A stretch of DNA of 64,000 nucleotides from Talpa occidentalis (lineage: Eukaryota; Chordata; Mammalia; Eulipotyphla; Talpidae), in assembly GCF_014898055.3 (NCBI RefSeq), contig NW_023604295.1, positions 63,761,730 through 63,825,729 on the forward strand, in the 5' to 3' direction. Made by a program: the position numbers and the translations under genes. Below are positions 45,161-56,531 of this stretch, piece after piece; the stretch's first letter is position 1; each line of letters begins with the position of its first letter. Under the pieces are notes generated by a model. It ran no database searches, was not told the origin of the DNA, and worked only from the letters and a program-made list of their open reading frames with translations.

Positions 45161-46591
45161 TTGATTTAAAATGGATAAGTGTACTTTAAGGCAAAGACTC
45201 TCATTAGTTAGTGACTAAAATATATTTATATATGGTTTTATATATACATATTATCAAACTAATTTGAAGACTATCTTTTTTGAATGGTACAACAGCATTC
45301 ACACATTGTTGGTAGAGGGGTATTATTATTCTAGATACATGTAATTTATAAGATTTATACACTTCAAATTTGCTAATTTCTTTTAAAATCTTTGGTGCAA
45401 AACATACCAGTTTAGATTTAATATGGCAGGTCACTTAGATTATTAGTGAAACCAACAGTCTGTTTGCTCACACAGTCTTTAAGGTAGGAGCTGAGAGCTA
45501 CACGCTTTAACCAAGAGGGCAAATTTCTTGCTTGTTATTTTTAGCACAAATAATACAAAAAGAGGAAAATGTTCATACTCCATATACCTTGACTGAGTGA
45601 GAACTTTTTCACTACTAGTTTGCTGACAATATCCTGGAAAGTTTCCTAGGTAATATAGCAGGCATCTGACTGGTGATTTTTAGCTTCCCACTTGTAAATA
45701 AAGTCATGTGACAAATTGCCCTCCTTTGGAGGAAAAAAGTGACTTAACTTCTGAGATAAATATTACATAAAATAATAAATATAACATTTTATATACATGT
45801 TTCCTAATATTTAATCTGTCATTTTATTTACCTTTAAATAATCATATAATCTTTATCATTTATGGACTCTTTCATCAAAAATTAGCACTACAATTATTTT
45901 ATATTTAATATTGCTACATAGTTAAATGTAATCATTAGTGTGACTAAATAACAGTTCAGGTTTCATCCATTTCATTATTTAATATTAATCCTCAGGAATA
46001 TTTATAAGTGTGTATTAATGGTCTTCTGTCATTTTATCTCCTATCTGCCTATTTCTATATAAACTTATGTATATATTATTTAATTTATATTTTTAAAAAT
46101 CCACACATGCTACTATTATGTTAATGTATTAGAAACTTCTCCATATTTTACTTTATATATGTCTAAAACTTAAACTAAGCATACATTTGGGAATTAATTT
46201 ACATAATAGTGCTTTTCCAAATACAACTGTTTTTCATCTTCTGCTTTGGTAATTATAATCTGGCATGGCAGTATCAGGGTTTTATAGGTGTAAATCAACT
46301 GCACTATTGATTTTTCCCCATGGAATGATGGAAGAATTAACTACTGAATGATTAAATATTACTTGGTGTAAATTAAGTGGCATATGGGTAATTACAATAA
46401 AATAATCATAGCAGCAACAATCTCCTGAAGCACTATATCCTCTCAGAAACAAAATTAGCCCTTCTCACTAGGAAAAAAGAAAGTCTGGCTATAACCAGGG
46501 TAAATCACAGAGAGAAAAACTGAAATACTTTCCATTTTTAACAGTTAGAGCTAGGAAAATACACAGCGCTTATAAAAAACACAGGTTTATT
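45161..46591. other. unique AT-rich sequence
   Basis: No recognised feature in 1.4 kb. Confidence 0.5.
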
Positions 46592-46605
46592 AAAAGCTTT
46601 ATGTA

Positions 46606-46900
46606 GGGCCTCCCCGGTGGCGCAGCAGTTGAGCGCTGGGTTGTGAAGCTTCTCACAGCCTCTGCAGCACTGGTTCAATCCCCGGCTGCTCCCCGGTCAC
46701 CGGAGGAGGGTCCCACATGGTGCGCAGACCTCTCCTGCCGCCCGCTGCTCCCCTCAGCAGTGTGCTTCAGTCCTTCTGCCTGCTCTGCTCTCCGCTCTGG
46801 CTCTGGTGAATTCACTCACCCTCCCGTGCTTCTGACTGTACCCAGTGCTTGTATAAATAAATAAATAAATCTTTAAAAAAAAAAAGTGGCTACAAAAAAA
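46606..46900 (+). mobile_element. tRNA-derived SINE, young subtype, double A-tail, plus
   Basis: GGCCTCCCCGGTGGCGCAGC head, GGTTCAATCCCCGGCTGCTC box B, tail GTGCTTGTATAAATAAATAA then AAATCTTT. A first A-run is followed by GTGGCTAC and a second A-run. Target-site duplication AAAAGCTTTATGTA at 46592-46605 and 46901-46914. Confidence 0.96.
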
Positions 46901-46914
46901 AAAAGCTTTATGTA

Positions 46915-48213
46915 ATCATAGCATTATTGTATCTATATGCCTAATGTCCCCTTAAGGTCAGATGAATTAATACACATATTGACATTAAAATGACTAAAAA
47001 CAATTTGTGAAATTGTATGAATATGCAAAGGAAGATATAAATTAAGATATGTAAAGTGGAAATTCTGTAACTCATATTATAGTTTAAGTTATTTTAATTG
47101 GTATAAAATGACAAAATGGCATTCAACAGAGAATCAGAAAATTTAAGTCAATTAGAAATACTTGTATAGTCAAATAGGGCAAAAGTGTTAAATCAAAAAA
47201 GTTAAAAGGATTCTATAAAAATTATATCATATCCGAATTATGGCCAAACCAATTTACAATAAAATCAAATTGGATATAACTATCCATATGCAGAAGAATT
47301 GTGAATCTGGCTTGACAGATGGTAACTAGAGAATGAACAAAGCAAAAGAGAAAAACTCGAGATGTAAAGAGAAAATAGGAAGGATACATTGAGTATTCAG
47401 ACCTCTGCATAGCAGAGAGAGAATATAATATAATAAAGTTTGGTTCAGGAAATGAGTGACAGTTCCCATGCATCCCACTACCACCTAGGAAAAAGAGAAA
47501 TAATTTAACAAACAAAATTCACCTTTGAGAGAGGCCAAATATTATTTATATTGCTCAAATGGCAGACCTTGAAGTTTCATTATAGTTTTACTGCACATAA
47601 TGAATGCATAATTTACATGTCTATTTTTACATACAATAGACACTGAGGAAATTATTTCTGAATGATAGTACCTAGGTGATTCCAACGAAGGCATTAATGT
47701 TCAGGTAGTAGAAGAAAGGTAAATGCAAATATAAAAATAAATATACATTTATTACTGTTTGAGGCTAAGACTGCTTGTACATCCAATGAGATAAATATCA
47801 AGTTGTATAACCTGACAAATGGAGCACCATAGAGGCAGAATAACTTTTACATCATATCCCTTTCATCAAGATCATTAGGAAATGGTCTGTTTCATTATTA
47901 TTCTATGCTTGTCCTTGTTTTAATTGTTTTAGTCTTTGTTTTCCAATTAGATCTAACTACCCCTTTGTTGCTTTGTTTCTATGTTCCTCCCACTAGTCAA
48001 TAATCTTTTTTATGTTCTTACTATTGTGAGATTTATTTTATTTTTAACAAACTAATAGTGATTATTTAAATATCCACAGAACTACTAAACTTGTCAGTTC
48101 TTCTGAGTTTCGTTATTCTATATTACTTCAAATACTTTTCTTGACATAGGCAAAAGTTCTGAATTTCCATTGTTCATTAGTACACAGTAAAAGCAAAATA
48201 GAACACCTGTAAA
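46915..48213. other. unique AT-rich sequence
   Basis: No recognised feature. Confidence 0.5.
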
Positions 48214-48224
48214 AACCCAGTAGT

Positions 48225-48566
48225 GGGGCCTCCCTGGTGGCGCAGCGGTTGAGCGCTGGGTTGCAAAGCTGCCCACAGCCTCTGCAGCGCCGGTTCGATC
48301 CCCGGCTGCTCCCTGGCCACCAGAGGAGGGTCCCACATGGCGCGCAGATCTCTCCTGCTGCCCGCTGCTCCCCTCAGCAGTGTACTTCCATCCTTCTGCC
48401 TGCTCTGCTCCCCGCTCTGGCTCTGGTGAATTCTCTCACCCTCCCGTGCTTCTGACTGTATCCAGTGCTTGCATAAATAAATAAATGAATGAATGAATGA
48501 ATGAATGAATAAATAAATAAATGAAACTAAATCTTAAAAAAACAAAAAAAAAAAAAAAAAAAAAAC
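48225..48566 (+). mobile_element. tRNA-derived SINE, young subtype, expanded tail, plus
   Basis: Full copy with GGTTCGATCCCCGGCTGCTC box B. The tail contains (AATG)n/(TAAA)n expansion at 48477-48524 and a long A-run. Target-site duplication AACCCAGTAGT at 48214-48224 and 48567-48577. Confidence 0.96.
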
Positions 48567-48577
48567 AACCCAGTAGT

Positions 48578-48970
48578 AGTTATTTGAGTGTAATAGAGAT
48601 TAATCTACCATCTAAAGAGTCTGTCTACTTCACCAAACTATACTCAGGCTTTTTACAACTCTGTTCTCAACTAGGTCCTGATTTTGGGGCTTCCTTGTTC
48701 ATTTCTGCATTGTACAATTTTAGCAAAATTGCTAACTCAGTTTAACTACAATCCCCCACCCTTAACATCTGAGAATATTCAATGCCTGATCAAGTTCCTA
48801 ACCCTCCACTAACCCTCAAATGAATTCTGACCACCTTAGCCTGTTTTAACAAAAATTCTATTAGATAAGTTTATTCATAATATCCCGTGGTTTTTCCTTT
48901 TCATTATTTCCATCTATTAAACCTCTAACTTTGCTTATGGGTTACAAATTCACTTTTCTTTGTTGTATTT
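48578..48970. other. unique sequence
   Basis: No recognised feature. Confidence 0.45.
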
Positions 48971-48983
48971 AAAAGTGAGCCTG

Positions 48984-49258
48984 TGGCCTCCTTAGGGACA
49001 GAGGGGTTAAGTTTCAGCATTATTAACCTATCACCAGCCACTATGGCCTGAGTTCAATCATGGGCCAGGAGCTGACCCACATGGAGCAGCAGACCTCTCC
49101 TCGTTCACCTGCTATTCCTCTCGTGTATTTCAGTAGATCTGCCTGTTCTACTTCCCACTCTGTCTCTGGTGAATCCTCTCATCCCCCACAGCTCTGGTCT
49201 ACACCCCTGTTCTTGTATGCATAAATAAATAATAAAAAAATCTTTAAAATAAATAAAT
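48984..49258 (+). mobile_element. tRNA-derived SINE, old subtype, plus
   Basis: TGGCCTCCTTAGGGACAGAG head, GAGTTCAATCATGGGCC box B, GAGCTGACCCACATGGAG, tail GTTCTTGTATGCATAAATAA. Well diverged, yet a 13-bp duplication AAAAGTGAGCCTG is intact at 48971-48983 and 49259-49271. Confidence 0.94.
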
Positions 49259-49271
49259 AAAAGTGAGCCTG

Positions 49272-51299
49272 ATTTTGATTTCTTCCTCCTCCTATAAAAT
49301 CCCATTGTAGTAACCCCTGGTAAACTAACCATAACAGTCCCCCTTGAATAGTCTACCTTATCATCTTTAATAAATGTCATAAATATTTTTTTTTCTTTCA
49401 TACTATCTAAATTCCTACGAGTATAGTGTTTAGTAGTGATGCAGTAATAAACTATTTCTACTATGTTTCAATGTAATTATTTGGAAGTAGATTTGTGGTG
49501 TTATATTGTCATTTGTGGTACATGCCTAAAAGAAAGCAATCTTGAATGAATTTTATATTTTATTTTCCGTTTGGGGACTGAAACAGCTGCTCAGTAGGCA
49601 AGAAAATTACTGTTTTCTTGCACACACAGGGAATGGTGGCTGAAGTTTCACACCTGGATTTAGCATTCCTGGGCTGTGCTCCAAGCTGCCATGCTGTGTT
49701 GTGGATTCAGAGACAACAGAACTACAATCCCCTGGCCATTAGAATCAGCTGGGGATAATAATTTGTTAACGTGGCTGGTAGGTTTAAATCAATAAATCTC
49801 TAGCCTGGGTCAAGAAAATAAACCACAGTGCCTTTAAGAATACAGCAATACTGTGAAGGGTAAAAAAAGTTGTCTTCTAAAGTATTAGGAAATCCCATAC
49901 CTGTAGCAAAATGGGCTTTTATCTTATAATCACAGCGTTAGGATGCAAGCCTACTTGCCGTTTGATCTTGAATAAGTCTCATGTTGTAATCCATTCACTA
50001 AACCAAAGCACAGTGGGATGTGTAACTCTGATTGAAGCCGTTTTTCAGTCTTCTACAAAGATGAACTACATCAATAGCCTTTACTTAGGTTCTTATTATA
50101 ACTAAAATGAATACTCTAAAACAATCGGAAAGCATTTATAGTTAGATCTGAAATTCAGCAACTGAGGTGTGTGTATTTGTGTATATTCTGGGCTATTTTA
50201 TCAACAGTCTGTGATTCTACCAATAATAAAAACTTAACCACTTAGTATTTAAGTAATAGTTTCTGCAAATATTTCACTTTACTTATTTATATGTTTATCC
50301 ATATAATTAGAAAGACTTTATAGTCATTTCTCTATTTCTCTTGGAAGAAAGAAACAGTAATATGGTGCATATTTTAAATTTAGAATAATTAAGATACCAA
50401 AAAGTGACCAGCCTTAAATTGTTACAAGACCAAAGACAAAGTAAACAGTTTCATGATGTCTTCCAGTGAGTGCTGGCCATATTCTTACATTAGTGGAAAA
50501 AAGTAACCCAAGATATATAGTGATATTAAATGTGATCATAAAATCTCAAGAAATAATTCTACTTATTTTTATGCTAGTAGAGCATTTCACATTTATACTA
50601 GGAAAACAGAAAAAACACCTTGTTGAAGTGGGTAATCTTCTATAGGAATACACCCATGAGTTGTACTTTTACGAAGGATGCCAGAAGCAATCAGCAGAGG
50701 CATGTTTCAATATACATTCAAAATAAATATTTTCTCAGCTAAAGGTTAACTGTTGCCCTAAAACATCACTAGACTTTAAGTACAAAGGGGAAAATAATGT
50801 TGTTGTTGTTTTTTTTTTTTCTTGTGGCATTTTCTAAATAAACACAAGGCAGGACCTGGGCTTCTTCTATCTTTAAATCTGACTGCCCAAAGGCATGTCC
50901 TTTTCCAAAAGTCCTTTATGACATCCTGTATTTCTCTGAACAGTACTGCTGGACTTTTTATAATGAGGTAAAATCCTTCCTTTGGCACTTAGGGGGTCAA
51001 GCGGCTGCCAATTAAGATTTGTAAAGCCTTTAAAAAGTGGGTCACTCTCTTTACCTCAGTAAAGATGCTTCCAGCAAGTCAAAAGATAAATCTGGAACAG
51101 TGCTCATGCACCTTGCTGGTATTTGATATCTAACCTCAAAATTTCTGAGGTCAAGAAAAACAGGCTGAAGCATGAACTACAGTGGTTTCTGTTTTTTTGG
51201 TAACTCCTAAGATTAAGGGCATGCTTTGGATATGTCTTGCCATATCACTGGTATTGTCTCAGTATCATTGAATTTTATATTGTATCTAAAACTAGAAGC
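49272..51299. other. unique sequence, 2 kb
   Basis: No gene. 49565-49830 is less AT-rich and includes the hairpin at 49598-49621; it might be a conserved non-coding segment, but nothing proves it. Confidence 0.45.
49598..49621. repeat. short inverted repeat
   Basis: GCAAGAAAA, six-base loop, TTTTCTTGC: perfect 9-bp arms. Confidence 0.85.
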
Positions 51300-51810
51300 C
51301 CCTTGGGAGTCTGGCAAAATGATGGCAGAGTGAAGAAGTGGGGCTCACCTTCTTCAAACATACAGCAAAAGTGAAGTAAAACAAAACCTGAGGGAAAAAC
51401 TATTACCTTACACAACAGAAGCAGCAGCTCAATGGAAAGGGGTAGGAACAAATATAAGTGAACTCTTTTTAGAGGGATAACAGGGCAGTACAACCCATAA
51501 GAGGGAGGAGCAGCTGTGGTGCAGATCCCCTATAGTTGGCTGTGTCACATGACAACATCCGGGCTCTAAAGACTTGTCACAGCACTGGATAAGGACGTAC
51601 ACAAGCAGGCACCCCAGCCAGTGGGTACAATGAGAGTCCTGCTGAGGTGGGGAGCACAGAGTGAGGGCTAATTGCTAGAATCTGTGGCTAATAAAACAGA
51701 ACAGTTGTAGCCTGAATAGGGTCAGGGCATCCAAACTTCCCTGAGAAGATGCTACTCATGAAACCCATGCTGAGACACTTGTCATTCAATGTTAATTGGG
51801 ACCAAATTTA
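51300..51810 (+). mobile_element. ancient L1 5'UTR fragment, plus
   Basis: GGCAAAATGATGGCAGAGTG, then AAGTGGGGCTCACCTTCTTC and ACATACAGC resemble the start of laurasiatherian L1 5'UTRs (the 'caagatggcggag' start). The remainder is G-rich, as in that region. No ORFs. Confidence 0.6.
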
Positions 51811-51965
51811 AATTATACAGAATCAATAAAGAAGTACAGAGATTTAAGCACATATACATATAAGACATTCACAAAAACAGGATGAATTACCATCCTCACT
51901 TCCCTTGCCTTCAATTTATATTGATTTAAATTGTGGCAATTAATTACTTAAGATGCTCCTTTTCT

Positions 51966-52286
51966 TTTTTTTTTTTTTTTTTTAATAGAGGCATGTTTTT
52001 CTTTATTTATTTGTTTGCTTGTTTGTTTGTTTTGTTTATACATGCACTGGGTACAGTCAGAAGCGCGGGAGGGTGAGAGAATTCACCAGAGCCAGAGCGG
52101 GGAGCAGAGCAGGCAGAAGGACCGAAGTACACTGCTGAGGGGAGCAGCGGGCGGCAGGAGAGGTCTGCGCACCATGTGGGACCCTCCACTGGTGGCCGGG
52201 GAGCAGCCGGGGATTGAACCGGCGCCGCAGAGGCCGCGGGCAGCTTCGCAACCCAGCGCTCAACCGCTGCGCCACCGGGGAGGCCC
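51966..52286 (-). mobile_element. tRNA-derived SINE, young subtype with extended tail, minus
   Basis: T-run, AATAGAGGCATGTTTTTC, (TTTG)n, TTTATACATGCACTGGGTAC, near-consensus body and head GCGCCACCGGGGAGGCCC. Target-site duplication AGATGCTCCTTTTCT at 51951-51965 and 52287-52301. Among the least diverged copies here. Confidence 0.97.
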
Positions 52287-52301
52287 AGATGCTCCTTTTC
52301 T

Positions 52302-53019
52302 AAGACTATCTTAGTCATGAAGTCTTTAGATTTTGAGGGAAATTAAGTAAACATAAAATAAATATGGACTTATGAGAATCCTCTGAAAGTACTTCACAGG
52401 AAAAAAGCAAGAATTTAGAGAAGGCAACTGTAGACCTGTTATCAAGCTAGTTATTCTTCTGTTTTATTTTTCTTTCTTTCTGTTTCTCTGGCAGTGTAGG
52501 AGGCTCTCAGGAACAGGGCAGCTCTGATATGGAGCGCTTCCAGGTGCCAATACACTCCCGAGGTTGACTTCAAACTACCAATTCATATCAACCTCCAAGC
52601 AAAAGTTCTTTGAATTTTAGCAGTGAATTCCTGTGAAGTGGAATAAGCTAACTCACTACACTAATACTCTAAACCATACTGTTATAGTGACCCTTTCTCT
52701 CAACATCTTCAATTTATTTTTTTTAATTGTTTGAAGATTTCTTTTTATGCTGACTAATCTTTATGCACATGCCTGAAAACAGCTGCCCTAAGCCCATTTC
52801 TATGAGTTAACATTGCAACACACATACATATCTTACTATAGATTCTGTTTCTAATTTCAATTTTTCAAGGTGCTAGCTTAATGGTTTAGCCTATACCTTA
52901 TGTATAGCATTGATGGAAAAGAGAAAAGATGTATTGATGGCAATATACCTGAAATTTACATAGACAAAACCTGAATGTTGCTTAGCAGACTGAAACTCCT
53001 TTCTTAGAATACTACTTTT
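52302..53019. other. unique sequence
   Basis: Nothing recognised. Confidence 0.45.
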
Positions 53020-53175
53020 TTTTCTTTACAATGTAGTAACATTGGCTTACATTACTGTTGATATTTTGGATAAATAGGGTCCCCCCCTTAGTTATCACCA
53101 CTGTAGTGCACCCTCCACCAAATCACCCACAGTCCAACAGGATAATCCATTGTTCTCCCTTCCCAATCACTATTA
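53020..53175 (-). mobile_element. ancient L1 3' end, minus
   Basis: TAGTAACATTGGCTTACATT, then ATCACCACTGTAGTGCACCC and CAATCACTATTATATAG follow the reverse of the laurasiatherian L1 3' end, like 23190 onwards. Confidence 0.5.
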
Positions 53176-53490
53176 TATAGGAAGGGAAAAAAGAAGATAA
53201 GAAGCCACAGTATCATGTACATGAATAATTAGTTATGGAAATACATAATGGCTTCACATTTGAATTTTTAACTATTGGATTTTCAAACAGAAGAATGACT
53301 ACAATGCATCCCAAGCGTTAACACAACTAATGGTACCAGATAAATGTGCTATTACTTTATATTTTTAAGCTCACAAAAATACTGTGAATATTTGTGATTT
53401 TCACCTATCCGTGAATAAATTATGAAGTAAAAGTCACATACATTAGCATTCTTTTTTGTATCAAATAAAAGCAGGACAGGTTATAGTTAT

Positions 53491-53599
53491 TTCTAAAAGA
53501 ATAATATTCTTTTAGAATAAAAGAATAATATTCTGGGGAAAATAAAAGAATAGAATAGAATATTCCTTTAGAATAAAAGAATAACATTCTGGGGAAAAT
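53491..53599. repeat. AT-rich palindrome with 56-bp direct repeat
   Basis: 53491-53517 is a 13-bp inverted repeat around one base (TTCTAAAAGAATA / TATTCTTTTAGAA). 53505-53543 recurs at 53561-53599 with few mismatches (both end CTGGGGAAAAT). Confidence 0.85.
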
Positions 53600-55806
53600 C
53601 TATATATGCATGATAACAATGAGTCATATATAAAGATATGTAAGTAAATAAGATACTGTTATTTTTTCAAAAACTACAATATAAAGTAACATTTTTAACC
53701 CTTTTACAAATAACAGGATCAAGATCTGCTTTATCAATGTCATATATGTATTTTATATATATACATATTTATAATTTATATTTTAACCATATGATTTTGT
53801 TAGGCATTTTCTACTTGCAGAGACTTTTATATAAGTATTTCATACAATTAACACTGTTAGTAAATGGTTTTTCAAGGTTACTAGTGACAAAAAATACATA
53901 CCTTCTCTCTGGAATAATACTGGATTGCTAGAAAAGTCAGGACGCATTTTTGCATAGAAATGATTTTTCTGACAACTCCATACATTCACTCTCTTACAAT
54001 CTTTTAGCTTTTTATCATTGTTAGGTATTCAACAACGAAATAAATGCATACAGTGTACAGAAGGTAATGATGAGTCATACAATTTTTCTGATGCCAGGAG
54101 AATGATATCATCTAAAGATATTTGTACTTTTTTTCTTTCTTCCCATTGAAATACATTTTGTTTTATAAAAGGATTAACTACTCTGTAGAAAATTGGAGCA
54201 CATAAAAATCAATAGATGCTTACCAAACCAACATGATGTATAACAGCAGGTAATTTTGAAATCCATTAAAGCAGTCTGACTTTTTAAAGAAAATGTGTAA
54301 ATTCAATTGAAGACCATAATTATTTTATTTTACATCTTTGTGACAGATAAATGATATTATTAAATATGTCAATACACAAAGTTCAAGCTGATTGCCCCAG
54401 CAAGCACAAAATTTGGTGACATTAGAGAGGTAACTGAGAATAATTCAAATGAGAGAAGACGAAAATAAAATTTCTACTATTTCTCATTTTTCCCTCATGA
54501 GATGACATGACTTCATGTGAATTTTATAATAATGTCTAGATTATAAACTAATCTAGTTATCAAATATGCTAATTATTCTATTTGTTACTGAAGATATATT
54601 TGAGAACAGGTTTAGTGCATAACACCTGACATGTTCTCAATAAATGATAATGAATCAATTCATAGCAACATTTATAAATGTCAAATAGTTATAAACTGCC
54701 TAAAATATAGATAAAATAGTTAATGAATGTTGGGTCATATCAAAACACCTAAGTATCCTAGACAATTTGAAAAGTAGAGTAAGTTGATGATTTGGTGTCC
54801 TTTGATATATTCTCATTTTATCTGCTCAGAAATTAGAGCTGGCACAGATCACTGTGCTTTAGGAAAAGTAGAGAAATGGGACATGGCAGCAGCAGTCATC
54901 TTTTATCTTCTGTCCTGGATTGCTGCCCTACCCTAGCATAATCCTTTCAGTAAAATTTGAATCTTGCTATTAACTGTATCCAAACTCTCAAGAAGATAAT
55001 TATAGAGCCTTCTGTTGCTATGAGATCCTCTGCCTTTGAGCAAGGTTTGTATGATATGTTCATAAAAGCACCCGATCAAAAGGAAAAGAGGGGTTGGAAA
55101 ACCAATTTGGATTTAGATTCTAGAATCTGCCCAATATGTATAACTGGGTCCACTTGGAGGCAGAAATGTGCAGTAAAGGTCCATGGTGGTTAGAGGTGGC
55201 CCAAATCATTTGAGTTTGCTTCTCCTTGTGCAAGAGTTCTATAAAAACAACCCCTACAGCTATATATAGGATTATCCTTAAGAATAATTCTTATAATCTT
55301 CTTTATATCAACATATTCCTACTGACTTTTTAAAAGGATTCTCTGATTAGCACCTTGGATAACTGCTCAGCAGGCCACTACGTAAATCCAGCTCATGAAT
55401 GTGCATTTGTGAATTTTTCTGGAACAATAATATATAGCTTTTCATCAGATTTCCTAAAACATTAAGATCTAAAAATATTTGAAAATAACTTCCTTAGAGT
55501 ATTGTGACATTGGATGATATCATCAGGTCTCATTTTTTAAAGTGGTAAGAGGGAAAAGAGAGGATCATCCATTTGAAGCAGTTTAGTCCATTGAAAAGAA
55601 TACCAACTTTGAATTAACTCTTTTCTTTCAATTGTTGTGTGATCTTGGCAGAACATAACATTTTTTAATCTGTTTTGTCATTTACAAAATTACAAAACAG
55701 TATTTAAGAAGATATATTTATCACCTCAATTTAGAATTCTAGCTTTTATATACTGAATATTATTTAGAAGTCAATACTTATTTTTACCTACACTATACAA
55801 TTATTT
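53600..55806. other. unique AT-rich sequence, 2.2 kb
   Basis: No recognised feature. A 78-codon frame (54957-55193) shows no domain. Confidence 0.5.
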
Positions 55807-55930
55807 GATCAATATAATATATATTTATACCTACTTTCTAATACACCATGAATAATTAAAACCCTACTGACCAATATAATATATACTTATACTTACTTTC
55901 TAATACACCATGAATAATGAAAACCCTACT
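55807..55930. repeat. 62-bp tandem duplication
   Basis: 55807-55868 and 55869-55930 are adjacent copies differing at about four positions. Both end with an AATA, CCATGAATAAT, CCCTACT series. Confidence 0.95.
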
Positions 55931-55955
55931 TGGTTCATGATAAGAAACACTAATA

Positions 55956-56517
55956 GGGCCTCCCTGGTGGTGCAAGGGGTTAAGACACAACCTATAAAGC
56001 TACCTGCAGCCACTGCAGCACGAGTTCGGACTCACCCGCTGCTCCCCTCAGTAGTGTATTTTTTTTTATTTATTTATTTATTTTTTTTTTAAAGAGGCAC
56101 ATATTTTATTTATTTATTTATTTGTTTATTTGTTTATACATGCACTGGGTACAGTCAGAAGCGCGGGAGGGTGAGAGAATTCACCAGAGCCAGAGCGGGG
56201 AGCAGAGCAGGCAGAAGGATCGAAGGACACTGCTGAGGGGAGCAGCGGGCGGCAGGAGAGGTCTGCGAGCCATGTGGGACCCTCCTCCGGTGGCCGGTGA
56301 GCAGCCGGGGATCGAACCGGCGCTGCAGAGGCCGCAGGCAGCTCTATAACCCAGCGCTCAACCGCTGCGCCACCGGGGAGGCCCTCCCCTCAGTAGTGTA
56401 TTTCAGTCAGTCTACCTGTTCTGTTCCACTCTCTGTCTCTGGTGAATACTCTCATACCCTGCACCTCTGGCCTGTACCCCAGTTCTTGTATGTATAAAAA
56501 TAAATAAATCTTAAAAA
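55956..56517 (+). mobile_element. tRNA-derived SINE, old subtype, plus, split by a younger SINE
   Basis: Parts 55956-56061 and 56404-56517. Head GGGCCTCCCTGGTGGTGCAA, then a deletion joins the box B area (GCACGAGTTCGGA) to CTCACCCGCTGCTCC. Tail GTTCTTGTATGTATAAAAAT. Target-site duplication AAGAAACACTAATA at 55942-55955 and 56518-56531. Confidence 0.94.
56062..56383 (-). mobile_element. young SINE with extended tail nested in the older SINE, minus
   Basis: AAAGAGGCACATATTTTATT extended tail, TTTATACATGCACTGGGTAC, head GCGCCACCGGGGAGGCC. It copied 20 bp of the host SINE: CTCCCCTCAGTAGTGTATTT at 56042-56061 and 56384-56403, a perfect duplication. Confidence 0.97.
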
Positions 56518-56531
56518 AAGAAACACTAATA

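Noticed and set aside
46606..46700. tRNA gene in a SINE head
   Set aside because: Box A and box B are present, but the arms do not fold into a proper tRNA and the unit continues into the SINE body and A-tail. The same applies to all other heads.
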